Source of the DNA: Nigrospora sphaerica
Lineage: Eukaryota; Ascomycota; Sordariomycetes; Amphisphaeriales; Apiosporaceae
DNA length: 64,000 bases
Assembly (NCBI GenBank): GCA_018287875.1
Contig: JAGVVL010000001.1
Span: forward strand, 6,138,001-6,202,000
Direction of reading: 5' to 3'
The notes under the pieces are model-generated. The model made no database searches and was not told the origin of the DNA. It was given only the letters and a program-made list of their open reading frames with translations. The translations under genes and the position numbers were made by a program. Positions 11,948-25,900 of the stretch are shown in pieces; the stretch's first letter is position 1, and each line of letters starts with the position of its first letter.

Positions 11948-14900
11948 AACGACGGTTTCCCTCCATCTCCAGCCTGATACCCAGCACGTAATGCCTCCCT
12001 ACGAGCCTCACTTTCTATCAAACTCCGATACACCTTCCGACGTAATTTGAAGCCCACGACGAAACGGCGTGGCTCGCAACCGCGTTGACTTTCTCACCCA
12101 CTCATTCTCGTCCCCTCCCACGTCACCAACACTCGTCACTTCTCTCTTGCATGTTTCATGACCACTCTATCTCTATAGTCCGGACAGGTGCGGTGATACG
12201 AATACGCCGCCCGGCTCTTCGAACAAGTTAATGTCCTTGTCGTTCCCGGTGCTCGGTGCGGGCGACGATCGATTCTTTGCAGGCCCGAGGTGCGCCAGTC
12301 TATCCAAGAAGGATATATACTTGCCTCTGGCTTGTCGACGCTGCGGCGGTCCACGTCGGACATACCGCAGCGTTTGATTCGTTCGATGGAGGTCATCGTC
12401 TTCAGGGGCACACACCTCGCACGGGTATGCGCGCCTGAATCCGGCTTACAGCAAAGCATGATGCGTAATGCGCAAGGAGGCGCATGGGGAGTGGGTTTTC
12501 GCTTGGGCAATCTACGACGGATGAATCACGACCTCATGGACATGATGGGGCGGCGAACTGCAACGCGTGCGGCGGGGAGAACATAGGCCGAGTGTTCACG
12601 TGCTTTCCCCGACCACTCGACCATATTTGTCTCAGCCCGGGAACTCTTCTCTTGTTCTCCGTCGTTCCTGGTCCAAGCTGCCGACGGCTGGAGGACGCTA
12701 TATTGCAACTTGGTGCGTTTCGACCTCGAGGATTCCACGAAGAACGTGTTGTATGATAGCAGTTATTCCTCACGAATCAAATGAAAAGGTGCGATTTTTG
12801 CCGGCGTATGTCGTGTGACGTGTTTCCAGTGTCCGCTGGTCGGTGCCCTCGGCTGGCTTGGCTGGCTTGGCTGGCTTGTCTGGCGAGAGCCATAGCCCAG
12901 CCATAACATTGAGAATCGGTTGGCAGCCGGCAATGCTCGTTCCCGAGCGCCCGGTAGGATAGATTTCGGCGGATTGGCCTGGCGCCTCGGTCTCCTCGCA
13001 CGCTGTGCCTTGGTTTGCGTTGCACGGAAGCGGGGATGCGGAGAAGCATAGACGCAGTCTCGATGCGCGGTCGTGCGTGGTAGGACGGAGCGGCCCCCAG
13101 CGTCTCCCCGGCCCAATGGCCGGCCACATGCGTGCCATCGGGGGCGGCGGGATGCAGTCGTCGTATCCCACCGTTCGTGTTTCATGCCGGACCATGCAAA
13201 TGGAGGGTTCGGGAGGAAGACGCGGGAGTAGGTTGTAGATTTCGGCGATGGAGCGGGATAGTGGGGTACTTTGCAATCGTCGGTATGGGAACCGGAACCG
13301 ACGACGGCAACTGGACGGGCGGTGGGGGCTCCCATCTCATTGCCGTTTGCCCGGCACAGCACAGAGTGGGCTCGGGTACTTGGCCGTGCCTCATTCCAGT
13401 CGGCTCCCTAATCGGGCGCCTATGGAGACGACGCCGCCGTGTCCACGAGCGTCATCATGGCGGCCAAGCCGCCCCGGGGTTACCTAGCGCGTAAAAAGCG
13501 CCGGAACGGGAGTGGGACGATGCGGGCCGCCGACCCACGTACTGCTTCAGAGATAGACGCCGGGGACGCACGCGGTTCACATAGTGGGGAGCACGAGAGG
13601 GGTGCCGGAAGCGAACGAGCGAGTGCGGAAATAAGGATGTGGAGGAGGGAAGGAAACGGCCACATATGCAGAGGAGGGGAGGAATGGTCAGTCGATAGCC
13701 CGCAGCAAACAGAAGCCGGACGTCGGCCAGCGGCCCCCCAAACGGCGCTTTCCTAGAATTCGCCGAGGCGTGAACCCGCGGGGTACATTTGCATACGTGC
13801 GCGGGCGCGCACGGGCGTGTCTCCCGGGCCCGCTGTCAAGCTACCGCTATGATTTTGTGTTGGGCGGGATGGAGTCACGAGAGAAGGCGAGTGAGAGGAG
13901 CGGAGGGAAACGTGGGTCGAAGAGAGAGAGAGAGGGGGAGATGGAGGAGGTGAAAGCCCCGTGGCGACGAGAGGGCGCCGGGAAGGGGGGCGGAAGGTGT
14001 TGAAGGAAACGGAGGGGAGGACACCCCTTAAAAAAAAAAAAAAGAGAGACGGGGAGGACGAGAAAGGAGGTACAAGGGTGGGTGTGAGGGAACCGAACGA
14101 GCAAGCCCACGATGCCCAGAAAAGCATAAGAGGAAGCTTATTGTCCGCGTCGTACCCTGACCTCGGCAAGACAAGATAAGGAGGGGGGGGGCGGGTTTTA
14201 ACGGGGCACGGCCATCGAGGGGACAGGCAGCGATGACAGGGGATCATCCCGACCCCCAAAGAACCCCTTGGGGAGAAGAACGACAGAGAAAGAGATGGGG
14301 GAGGAGGCAGACGGACAGAGATAAAACCGTGGAGGACGGGGGGTCGTGGGTTTTGTGGCGCCCGCCCTAGGCCGGCCGGCCTCTTCTTGGGGGGGGGGGG
14401 TGTGGAGGGTTGTAAAGGGACACTGGGGAAAGTAGGGAGGCAGGGGAGGTTGGGGACGAGAAAGCGAAAGGAACAAAAGCTATGCATCTATGAAGGGGGG
14501 GCGAGCCTGAGGCGAAACCTATAACAAGCCCGAGATACTATGGCTTCCAAAGCAGCGGTAACCGCCCGACGGCCAAGAGAGCGCTCGCCCCGGTTCCGGA
14601 CCCAGACAGAGAGGCCCTCGTGTCTGTCTGTTCCAACTCGTGGCCGGTTCCCAAAAGGGAGAAAGAGAGCCCGAAACGGAAAGAGCCTAGTCTGGGGGTT
14701 TTTTTTTATGTAGGCAGGTACAGGGCGATGCAACTTTGGGCATGCCGGCAGTGGGTGATGGGGAAGAGGGGGGGTCCCCAACTGCCGTGTTAATGTGGGC
14801 ATGGGGTAGGGTGGGGACCAATGCGGAGCGGGCCTCCCAGGGCTCCTCATCGGGGCCGAGGACCCCGCCCTCCTCTAAAAACTGGACGCGCCGGATGCGG

Positions 14901-16261
14901 AAGCGCAGCGGCGGAAAACCCCCCGTCGTGCCGGAAGGGGGAGGAGAGCGAGGCCACGCGCTGGCGGTAGCCCCGACCGGCGGTTTTGCATGCAGCCCTG
15001 AGGCGCCTCTCGCAGCCGCGTACATCTAGTCTTTGGCTTCCCGTCTGGTGGGTTTACTTGGTTGCTTATCTTGGGTAACTCGTGCGTCTTTCACCAGCGC
15101 AATAAGGCCGTGTGCTTCCGTGTGTACCATCAGCAACACGCATCCCCAGGCCCCGCCCCGTCCCCGGGGTCGTGTAACGGCCTTTCCTCCCGGGAAGGGC
15201 TCCGTTCCGCCGCCCGCCGTCCACACGAGACTCTGGTGCACCCGCTGTGGACGCGGGATGACAGGATCCGGTATTCATATGCAGACGCCCCGGAGGGTGA
15301 ATAATGGCCATTGGAAAGAATAGTTTGGGTCCCGCATCCATACTACGAATACCCAGGAGAAAATCTTCATATTGTATCCCGTACCTGCGGCCTGCAATCA
15401 AGCTATTCATTCATGCTTAGTAAATAAAGAAAAATCCGTTGGGTTGATGAACAGCAACTTGTCCTTATTGGCTGAGCGATTCAAGCATCGTACCAACACA
15501 GATCGAGTTAGAAAGACGAGAGTTATAAGCTGCACGGAAGCCCCGTCTGGGCTTTGGTATGTACTAGGAGAACGTGCTAAAAACAATTAGATCCCATGCC
15601 TTAAAAGAGGAGGGGGCAAACTATTTGACCAGTTGCCTTCCGTCTTCCTTATTGATCGCCCATTTTCATTCGGGGGTCTAGAAACCCGTCGGGGCCTGCC
15701 GTTTTGGCCGGGGCACGCACATCTCAGATACGATTTAGATATAGTAGGCAGAATTCACAGGTCGGCTGGTTTTAGGTATGGAGCATCTGCGTTCCACGCT
15801 AGGCGGAAATCGGGACAAAAAGCCTTTGGGAGGGGGAGCTGATTTGAGCAGGTTTTCTGGCCTTCTGATTCGACGCTGCCCCTTTCGCACGCAACATCCT
15901 TGCTGACAAGATTGGTGTAAGTGGCTACTGCGTGTAACTCCCTCCTGTCCAAGGAAACAAAGTTATGATCGGACTTTCTGGATGCGTTGCTGAGCCGGCG
16001 GTGACTCGTGGCGAGCGACAGACCAGAAAACAGCAATCACGGTATAATAGTATATATTAATAGCCAAGTCTAATCCGGCTCCATATTGGATTCCAGAAGC
16101 TGGTCATCCGTACCGCCGCTATGAAGAACAATAGTGCCAGTCATCGAAACCGCCGAGGTTCCAACGCAACGGAGGTTGGGAAATCGGTGCCTGAGTCATT
16201 CGTGAATCGTGAACGCGGGGCCGGAAATCCGGGAAAATCAACAATTAAACCAAATCCGAGC
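11948..16261. other. 4.3-kb gene-free interval between MCM1 and the Ctr gene
   Basis: This lies between the 3' ends of two convergent genes (MCM1 + and Ctr -). It contains a 9-bp minisatellite at 12851-12884, purine-rich stretches (13900-14060), A14 at 14030-14043 and G runs near 14391. From about 15,400 to 16,260 the sequence is visibly more AT-rich. I recognise no gene. Confidence 0.55.
12851..12884. repeat. GGCTGGCTT minisatellite, three full copies
   Basis: Three tandem copies of the 9-mer GGCTGGCTT are followed by a degenerate partial copy (GTCTGGC). Non-coding. Confidence 0.85.
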
Positions 16262-16954
16262 TCAGTGTTCCATGTTGCTGCTGAAACGCCCGACCGCTAG
16301 GCTGCCAACAAATACGCCGGCGAGAACCGAGAGAAAGTAGCCGACATTCATCGTCATAACCGCCAACATGCTGCCCCTTGTCAGTCATGGCCCGTAGAGC
16401 AAAGGCCCGTAGAGAGCGAGGGGAGGAGAGGAGAGGATAGGAGAGGCGTACAGAAGGTAGCCGACGCCGGCAATGACGGTGTCGATGACGGCGCGCAGGG
16501 GGTCGACGCTGAGGCGCCAGGGTCGCAGGTGCGTCTGCGTCTTTTTGACCACCATGACTTGCTCCTCGACGCCGTTGGCCGTGAGCGTCATGGGCTTGGC
16601 GAGGCTGTCGTGCGAGATGCGCTCGGCGAGGGGCTGGGCACCCTGGACGGCCACGTAGCGGCGCTGCAGCTCGCGGTCGAGCCAGCGCGACTCCTGGACC
16701 GCCTTGAGGGCCAGCATGACGCGCAGGAGCGTCGCCAATGCGATGAGGAAGAGGCACGTCGCCGCGTAGCCCCCCGTCGTCGTCGGCGTCCACCCCATCG
16801 AGTAGAGCGGGGTGTTGGGCGACGTCTGGAACACCGACATCATCATCATCATACCGCCGCTGCTGCTGCTGCCGCCGCTGCTGCCGCCGTCGCTGTGCCC
16901 CATGTCCATGCCCGGCATGTCCATGTCCATGGCGCCGTCGCCGTGCGGTGCCAT
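16262..16954 (-). CDS. Ctr-family copper transporter
   Basis: High-affinity Cu(I) channel of the Ctr family, acting as a trimer in the plasma or vacuolar membrane (family knowledge). Exons are 16954-16452 and 16370-16262, giving 203 aa. The N-terminus is Met/His-rich: MDMDMPGMDMGH (about residues 9-20) and a run of five Met (35-39), the copper-collecting motifs. Membrane segment 1 is about 62-82, segment 2 about 156-175 and segment 3 about 177-195. The hallmark M-x3-M is Met169-x3-Met173 and the G-x3-G packing motif is Gly186-x3-Gly190. Both fall immediately after the 81-bp intron, which confirms the splice. The start is the ATG at the Met-rich segment; the open frame continues upstream but that part is low-complexity. 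The long loop between segments 1 and 2 is typical of fungal Ctr proteins. I cannot tell whether it acts at the plasma membrane or the vacuole. Confidence 0.93.
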
Positions 16955-19900
16955 CGTGAGGAGCCCGGGGGGTTGTCGAAACCGGGGTGTAGGGTTGTGT
17001 GGGTGAAAGAGCGGCGTGGGCAGAAACGCAGTCGTGGCGGGAAAGCGGTGCGTTAGGCGATGGGCAAGAGGCGGAAGTTGGGAATCTAGTGCGGTTGTTG
17101 CAGGAGGGGGGCGAGAGCTAGAGCGTGATACGAGGACCGGCCTGGGGAAAACTGGAGGAGAAGGCGCGGCGCAGAGACAGATGTTATACCCGGGCCTCCG
17201 GAGCTGGGGTGAGAGAGTTTGCGGGAGTTCGCGTGACGGGCAAAGCGGAGCAAGCGCCACCATGACAGGCAATCCGGGCTGACCCTGGATGCGCGAGAAT
17301 ACCATATTTGGCCTGATGTATCTGTCGGGGTCCGGGCCTAGGCTGGGATCTGGGGTAGGGGCGTCCATCCATCCCCAGCCGTACCTGGATGGGCTTGAGA
17401 ACGTTTCGGACAATTATAAAATAGCCCCGTGAGATGCACCATCGGAAACGACCAGCACACACGCTCCACCCTCGGGTTACTAGGCGGAAACAATGGACCA
17501 TCGCGCGACTGTCTAGACGTCTCTCTCCCTACCATTATCCCTCTCTCTTTCCCCTTCGCAAAGTTATCCGTCGCTTAACAGAGGAAGGTACGTGGCGCTT
17601 GCGTGGCTACCTACAGATAGACATCAGGCGTTGGGGAGCTACACATGCAAGCCCGACGTGAGTAAACACGTTCCCTAGGACGATGATGGCAAGCTATAGG
17701 CACATGGCGCGAATCGAGCATTCTTTGGGGATATCGAAAGGGCTGCAAGAACCGCCCTTAACGGGCTCATGGGTTTCTGCTGGTCTTCATCAAAGCATTA
17801 GCTTTGGAAGTAGGCGGTCAAGGTTGGGACCGTGTCTTATCACCACCTCTTCATACAAACAGAGTTTGCGCAGCCCTGCGCCAGTTCCCACCCCCTTGCC
17901 GCCTCTTTCTCGTACACGCTTGCCTCTATGTGTCTTCCTCCGCGTCGCCCAATGCTCGATAGATGAGCATCACCAGCTTCCCCCGTCGTCCTCTGCTTCG
18001 AAACGTGCTCAACCTGCCCCCGCCATCCAGACAAGCTTCGGTTTCCGGGGCGTTTGTAAATCTCGGACTATTGATTCGCTCGACACACTTCGCAAAGCAC
18101 CCACCTCCCGCTTCGGGTAGCCTGTTGTTCGGCTGCCGGCCCAGCCGTACGTCGCGCCAGGGTACTGATACCTCATGCCCAGGGCCTGGCTTCGTGTCTG
18201 GGCTTTTCAGCTCGAGCCTTGGCACCGTCTCGGCTGTCGCATCGAAGGGGAGGGCCAGTCTTGATTGGAAAACTCCGGGGTCTGGCCCTGATGCTTGATT
18301 ATCGTCAACGAAACCCTCGCCCGCTTCCTTCAATGCCTTCCGGGCTCCTCGGGCTCTCTGGACGGAAGTCATCCCCTTCGGTTTTCGATTAACTAGGTTG
18401 CTTGCTTGAAAACACCCCCTGTTGACCCCGTACTGGCCCCCCCCCACCGACGCCATGCTGTGTCTCTTGGCCAATCAAGCTCAGCGGGTGTAGGATCCCA
18501 CATTTATACTCTCGACTTATTCTTGGCCTCAACTCGCCTAGCCTGCTCCGACCTTCCACCCAGGCCCGTTACGCTTTTCCTGACTTCGGGAATACTTGGA
18601 TTTAATGGGTTATAGTTTCTTCCGGGCCAGTGAGCGTCTACTCCCTTGCCGTGTCCCTGATTTCTTACTTGCGGAGCCTTGGCTATCACCTGATGATGGC
18701 TCGTTCGCGTGTCGACATAAAGGCGGCAAGCAGCGTGCGGCACGCCGGGAGCCAAGCGCTACGTGTTACGCGCCGCCGCGTTGGATAACCATAGGAACCC
18801 CCATGTGTCCCTTTCGTATGTTTTATCGGCCCCGATACGCTTCCCTTCCGGCCCGCCAAGGCCCGCCCCTTTGTTTGATCTCCCGCCGACCACGCCACCA
18901 GGAGAACCTGGCACACATACTATGCGACTACTACGCCCTGTATTTGTATTGACCGTAGACTTTAAAACCGTTGGCCAACCGTGAATTGTGCTTCTCTATC
19001 GGCTGGGTCGCTTCCTGAGTGATCATATGAAGCCTTTTCAGGCCGCCCAGCCTATTTCTCAACCTCGACCCCTTTCAGGCACATGGAACATATGGTCATT
19101 ACTTGGCTACACTGATGGAGCAAGCCCCTATATACCCACCCTCGAAAGAAAACATGGCATGCTCTACGTAATGAACCGCCTGCGCTGTGCAAAACGTCGT
19201 TATTATGTTGCTTCTGGACTGGCGACTAGCCCACCCGTCTTGGGTGAAACTGTCTGCTTCCGTACCAACGACGTTATGCCGCTACCCTTTCCTTGGCGCA
19301 GGCTGAGAGCATTCTGTAAGAGCTTCGAAGAAAGAGCCTGTCGGACGAATCACGGAAGCAGGACCAAGAAACTGTGCGTAACGTAACGTAAGAGAACCTA
19401 GAGGACCGATAGTTGAGCCGCCAGCCATGAGCCACCTTCTGTATTTATCTGCTGGTTGCGTCGCCAGTATCCCTATGAGAGGCCCGGAGGCCCGGCATCC
19501 CAAAGTGGACGATAGATAGGTAGCAATAACGATCAGAGAATTCTGCCTACCAAACAAGCCGGCATGAGGTGGAGAAACCTGAGCTAGTCACGCTTGTGAG
19601 GTGGTGGAGGGGACCGAGGCAATCATCATATGTATTTCTTCCCTGAGTTGGCACGGATGATGGACTCCCTTGAGACCAACTCGAGCCTTTTCGGGCAAAT
19701 GAGGGTTACGGCGGTGCTACAATGAAAGGCTGGGGAGTCAGTGACTCGGCTTGCCGCGTCTTTCCAGTGTCAGTGCCTAAGTGCTACCCAGAGCCAAGCA
19801 CATCCTCCCTTGATATCGTTCTTGCTACACCGGCCAGATCGAAACGCATAGTTGGGAGATCGCCAATGTGTGCTCCGGATATCTTGTGCGCGGGGGTTAT

Positions 19901-22900
19901 TTCAGTGCCGGGACCGACAGACTACTGGAATCCAGTGCTCGTTACGACCTTAGCAAACACTATATTTTCTGCCACGTCAGCCCGCTTGTTGTGTCCCCTA
20001 TTACGATTCCGATGGAACATTGTTTCTGATAGACGCGTTCAGGGTTTCCACTGCGCCGCGTTTAAACCCTTGTTGTACCCGACGCCCAAGCACCATGTCC
20101 GCCTGCCGTGTTGGTATGAGGAGAGCCGCTTCTCCAAGTATTTCGTTTCTGCCGGTGGGCTTGACGACCTGGTCATATTCCACCTGTATGTATATTCCGT
20201 CGAGCGATCTGGTAAGTAACTACGAAGTGCCCTCTCGGTGGTGTAAGTGATGGAGCGGATAGACCACTGGGCCAAAAACTGTTCGCCCCAGAATCATGGT
20301 CGTCTGACCACAAGGCCGGCAGGTCCTCCTCTGTTTCTCTCAACTTTGCCCAAGCCAAAACCATGAACTGGGGCCGATTACCCAGGTGAGATACGCTGTG
20401 CCCTTTTCAAACGATTAGTAGTGAGATACGCTGTATCTGCTTTGAAGGATCAATGTTTTGGGAGCCGCATCTCATCAGGCTCCTTAAATCGGTACTCTCC
20501 AAGATACCCTTGCTAGGTATCCTGCTTGAAAGGTTCTTGTACTCCCTAGTATGGGCTAGGAGGTGGTTATGGCAAATAATTATGCCCTTCATTTGATATC
20601 TCGTAACCCTCGTCTGGCTTCACTTCAATCAATGTATCGATTTGCGATGAAAGGCACATTAGGTTCCTCCTGGACTTATGTACCAGAGACTTCCAAACCC
20701 CATGGTGGCCACCAGGTGCTGACCGAGATTTACTCCGGATTGGAAACACGATATGACGAGCCCGTATGTTTGCTACGTCAAAGAGTCCAGGGGACTAATA
20801 TGTCTCACAGCCGGAACCGCAAATGCTCCTAGATGACAGCGTCTTCTGAGGACGAAATGAGGATTGGCCATCCATCCAGAGTGAAACTGGTTCCATTCCA
20901 CTCACCTCGTGGGCCATCATGACACGGGAGCCTGTTCAAGAAACAGGTTGATTGAAGCGGATGTGTCCATCCGAGGGTTGAAAGGTCTCTGTCTGTCCCA
21001 GCTAAAGCTTGTGGTCGTCTATTGCGTCCCATGGCAGTATATTGAGCTACATTGACGTTGCGTAGCCGCGTCAAGCCAGTGTTGACCCATGGTAAGTCGT
21101 GAATAGAGTCGTGTGTTGTGGAATACCACATAGGCGCCCCAGTAAACCCGGTTGTTTTCATGAAGAGGTGCTCCATTGGATGAGTAGTTCTTTCACGTAT
21201 TGTCCTGTGAGAACTCAAGTCATGTACTTGTCCCTCCCTGTCCAGCGGACTTCCACCACATAAGATCGTTGATACCACATCCACAAAGGAAGAACGCCGA
21301 GATCGAGAGGCAGAACTGGGGTTGGTGTAGTGGCTCGATTTAGGTCTATATCTATGGGCGAGAGGTGCTTATGGAAAGATTCGCCTTCTTCCTCCAATCG
21401 ACAGAGCAGTGACGACCAGTATCCGGACCGACGGCGTGAATTGACGACGGGCTTATACTACATAAACATAGCGGTCCGGGATCGAGAGTGCCGGAGGGTT
21501 ATCCTCGCTGTTCTATATCTAAAGCGGGAAAACACCTTGTACTATTCGCAAGCACAAACACCAAGGTAGAATACAGCTCCGCGACTTGTGTACGCATCGG
21601 TTCGGAGTTCGGTGCCACTTGCACGCCCTTGCGTCCGTCCCTGGCACTCGCGGCGTACAGACCAGAAGCACCGGCGTTGGCCACGGGGGAGGGGAGGGCG
21701 AGGCACTGCGTCGTCACGGGGACACGGGAAAAGCCAGCGGCGGGGCGGGATATGCGTTGGCAATTTCATTCGCCCGGCACAATTCGAGACGGGGGAGGGT
21801 CTCTGTGTGCTTGGTGATGGTCACACTGCCGTACCGTGGCCGGCCTGGGGGTTCTTCTTTCCTTCTCCCATACATACCTCCCTACACCGGGCCCTCCATC
21901 GGATGAGTGCTCTCCGTCGAGAACAACCGCCTACAGCCGGGCGGGTGGCAATGGCATCCGTCCATTCATCCCTACATTCCCAGCTCCCGGCCGGTTTCCT
22001 GCGGACGCGTCAGACTAAAGGAATCCTTTGCATGGGAAGGACCAACCAGGGCTTACGCCTTCTGCCTGCCGCGAGCCTGCCGTGGGGAGATGCCGGCACG
22101 AGAAGAGGGAGGTGTCACTACCTTTCTAGTGCCTTCCGAGTATATCGTTCTTGTGTGTGTGTGCGTAGGTAGGTTTCCATCCATTGTTGGTAGGCCGCCC
22201 GCAAAGTACATCCGTACTCTCCTACCCACCTTCGTTGATGGAAAGGAGAAAGTGCAACCAACGCTACACCTTTCTTGCATTCGCAAACACGGCGCAGAAA
22301 TGGAACCCACTGCGGCCGGGGTGTCGCTGCCAGCAAAAAACGGGCCGCCCGAGTCTAATTGAACGACATCAAAGAGGGACCCTCTGTCCCTCTCGGCGGC
22401 GGCAGCAGCAGCATCAGTTCGTCTCATTTGATTTTCCTCCCTTCCCTCCTTATCCTGTCAGTTGCCCCCTTTGGCGGGGAGAGGGGTTGAGGGCGACAGA
22501 CCCTGGCGAAGGAGACGGCCCAACCATTAACCATCACCCATCCAATGGGCTGCCATGCATGAATCCCCCACCCCATGCATCTCCTCGCAATCCCATTCTT
22601 ATTCCCACCCACCCATCTCATTGCCGCCCCATTGCCCCCGTCATGCCGCCGTCAATTCGGTACCGAATCCCTCGCCCAGCCCTATCGTGGGGACGCGGTA
22701 TTTTTAGCACCCATTCGTCCCGTCGTCTCAGCCGACCAAGAAGCAGAGCTGTCCAGGTAGCGCGGGCTGCTCTTCTCTCTCTGTCCCTCTTTCTCCGAGT
22801 GTCTGGTATTGCAGCCCGGCAGGGAACTCAATATTCCCGCACACTATCGACGGGCCGAGCAAGGGAGCGCGAGCGGGCGGCACAGGGCTCGCGAAGGAGC

Positions 22901-25900
22901 TGAAAATCAGAAACCAGACGACTGGAAGACCTGGCCCATGCAGGAATGCGGCTGAGCCTGGGCTGGCACCTAGAGCCCCGGCGAAGACCGCCTGCGGAGT
23001 CACCCGTTTACCTGTCAGCAGCCATCCCCTCATTCTCTCCGACGGAACGACGTTGGCGTTACGGAGCCAGTTCTTCTGGCATCCTCCGCTAGCGGCCCCA
23101 ACAGCCCACGCGTCGTCCGGCCCAATGGTTGCGGGAGAGACGGCAAAGACCTGTCGACCCCTGTCTTTCTCCCAGCCGGGATGGCAATATCCCGGATCTT
23201 TTTGCCCCTGTGTCCCCCAACGAACAGTACTTTGGCCTCTGAAAGCAGGGGCCGGAGCGGAGGCCTGCATGCCCAGGTTGCAGCAGCAGCTTTGCTCGCC
23301 TCGCGCTCTGTTGGCCAGCTGTACAGGGTCCGAAGCGAAAAGAGAGCCCTCTTAAAGCAGCGGTTGATCCTACAGCATAGCCCCGCGAGCCGCCATGGTC
23401 ATCGGGCCCATCGTGACCAGACCTATCATATACTCGTGCCGGCGCTCCCCCGGAGTCAGCAGTATGAGGTGGTTGCACATGCGGTCCGGACAAGACCAGG
23501 GAAGCCCCCAAAGATGCCGTTTCGGCCGCCGGTTCCCATTGGCATGGAACGAGGGCCGTGGATTGTAGCCGGATAGCCCCAAGAATCCGGCCTGGTCGAC
23601 GGGACGAATGACCAGGAAGATTGGGTATGCGCCGGGATGAGACCCGTGTGGGCTATGCCGCTTAGTACGTGCACACATGTGTAGGCACACAACCTGGGGG
23701 ATACTTCTCTCGTGCCTCACAGCTTCCACCCAGAGACCAGGATACTTAGGGGAGACCAGCCAGTCCGGTCTGATGTGGTCGCACACTTGGCAGCCCAGAC
23801 AGCCAGAGCGAGGCCGCGCCGAGTGGGGGATACTACTCGGTGAGACATCATCTCCGCCCATTCTCTGGGCGCATCAAGGGGTTTCTGCGATCCGGAGAAA
23901 CACGAATTGCTTTTCAGTTGCTGCCGTCGGGGAACATGCTTCTGCCTAACCAGCTACGGATGATGTTTTGGACGATGGAAAGGAAGTGGCATGCCGGATT
24001 TGGCTACGTACAAAACACGCTTGCCTTTAGAACCAGAAGCCACAGGGCCACACTGAAATAAAAGTACGTCAGCCCCTAATACGACCGGCTGGAAACAATG
24101 GAAGTATTTGGTTAAGCGTCAGCATGCGGCACCTTCCGGCCCATCCACCCCTTGGCTTACTGTGCCGCCCTTCGCCTCTAGACATCTCGCCACAAGCAAC
24201 CTGTCTCCGAGGCCCAGCGCTTTGGAGGCGATGCTGCAAAAAGCGTGTGGTGTGGAATCAGTATGAGCAGTGGACGGCCCAGTCACCCGATACCTGCCCT
24301 TGCCTCACCTCACTCATCCCAGCGTGGCCCGCGTGATAAGAGGCGAAGGAAGAGTCTGATTCGAGATAGCCCTGGCACTAGATGCGCAGATCGGCCTAGG
24401 GGGCCTAGCTACCCGCCACTCAAGAAGGGGCGGCACGCAGCCCCCGGCTCAGCAATGAAAGACAGCACCGCCCCAAGATGGTAACTCATCTCTGCGATAG
24501 ACGTAAGGACGGCTGAAAGGATATAGACTCGGTGGACTACGAAACAGAGACCTTCGTGGCCCATTACACGAAATCGGGCGACTATTAGGGTTGCCGCGAG
24601 GTGAGAGGATGGATAAACCGCACCCAATAACTCAGCAGTGACGGAGGGACCGGAGGTCACGACTTATTACATACCTCTCACCATTATTTCCTGCCTGACG
24701 GCGCTGACTTTGATCGAAGCCTAGTAAGTTGCAGAATACGGGGGACCTAAACTAGCTAGACACCAGTCGGCCGGCCAGGAGCCCGCATATCCCGCTCTGT
24801 ACCCGTGACAGGAAAACAGTACAAATAGTCTCGGGTCCTATACAGTACAGAAACCGAGGCTAGCACGGCTAGCACTGAGTGTTCTCGAGGATGGCGACAG
24901 GGGGGAGGTCATGGAAAGGCAGCCTCGAGCTGCAAGCTGCGAGCCCAATGATTCTGCACATCCTCTTGTCAAACCATGGGCAAAAGGGACGCATCTTGCA
25001 GCGGAGCAACATTGGGACTGGTTTTTCCTAGTGGCCATTGTCATACCCATACACTAGGGGCGCATTTAGGGGGGGAGGGTTGTATGTCGTGTTGCGAAGC
25101 GCGACGGCTCCCACCCCCCTTTTGGGTACGGGCAACATCACCAGGGGGAACCAGAGTTTGTACCCCGTGTCGTGGACAGCTCTGCCGGGAGGGGAAGCTG
25201 AGTCATGGCAGAGCCGGAATGACTGCGACTGTGTTTTATGTGTTGCAGGTGGGGGAAGAGGGGGGGGGGCCTCGGAGTCACCGTGGTCGTGGTCGTGGTT
25301 GCCTCCTGTCCGTTTCCGAATGCCCCTCGGGCCCGCCGCTGACGGGTCCGAAAAGAAAACTAAACCATTCAGTGTAATCAACTTCGGTAGCCCGGTGAAA
25401 ACCATCGGCGCCGTGGGGTGTGTGGCTGGATAGTTTTCCGCAAGCGAGAGACTGAAACGACCACCACTGGCCCTATGCGAGTTTTGAGTTACCGAAGGAA
25501 AACCAAGGGGCTAGGGGGAAGTCTGTCCTTTTCCTTATTTTGATTTTCTGAGTTGCGTCAATCCCCGTGACGCACGAAAAATCGTCGAGTCTCCCTCATC
25601 GCGGGGCTGGTGTCCCTATTCATGGTCGAGCGGCCCTCGGGTGGTGAGGGAGGTAGGAAAAGTAGTAGAAGGAAATGGCCATGGGCCCACGCGGCCCAAC
25701 GCCACCCCCTCCCCTTCCGATCTCTTCTTCTTTCTTCCTTGTTCCCCCCCAGCGGCCGTAATGTGCACACGATGGTGAGTCATGGCCTCGAGAGCTTTTC
25801 CGAGCGGGAGAAAACGAAACCAGGCGACCTCTATCCTCGCTCCTTATCAACCCTCCAGCGTACCAGGGGGGAAGGGGGAGGGGACAGGGGGGAACGGTAG

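Noticed and set aside
13753..14487. A 244-codon minus-strand frame
   Set aside because: Its Pro/Ser/Phe-rich sequence is the reverse of purine-rich simple repeats (GA runs, A14, G runs).
20829..21284. A 151-codon minus-strand frame in the Ctr-C2H2 interval
   Set aside because: No domain, no compositional coherence and no nearby exon candidates.
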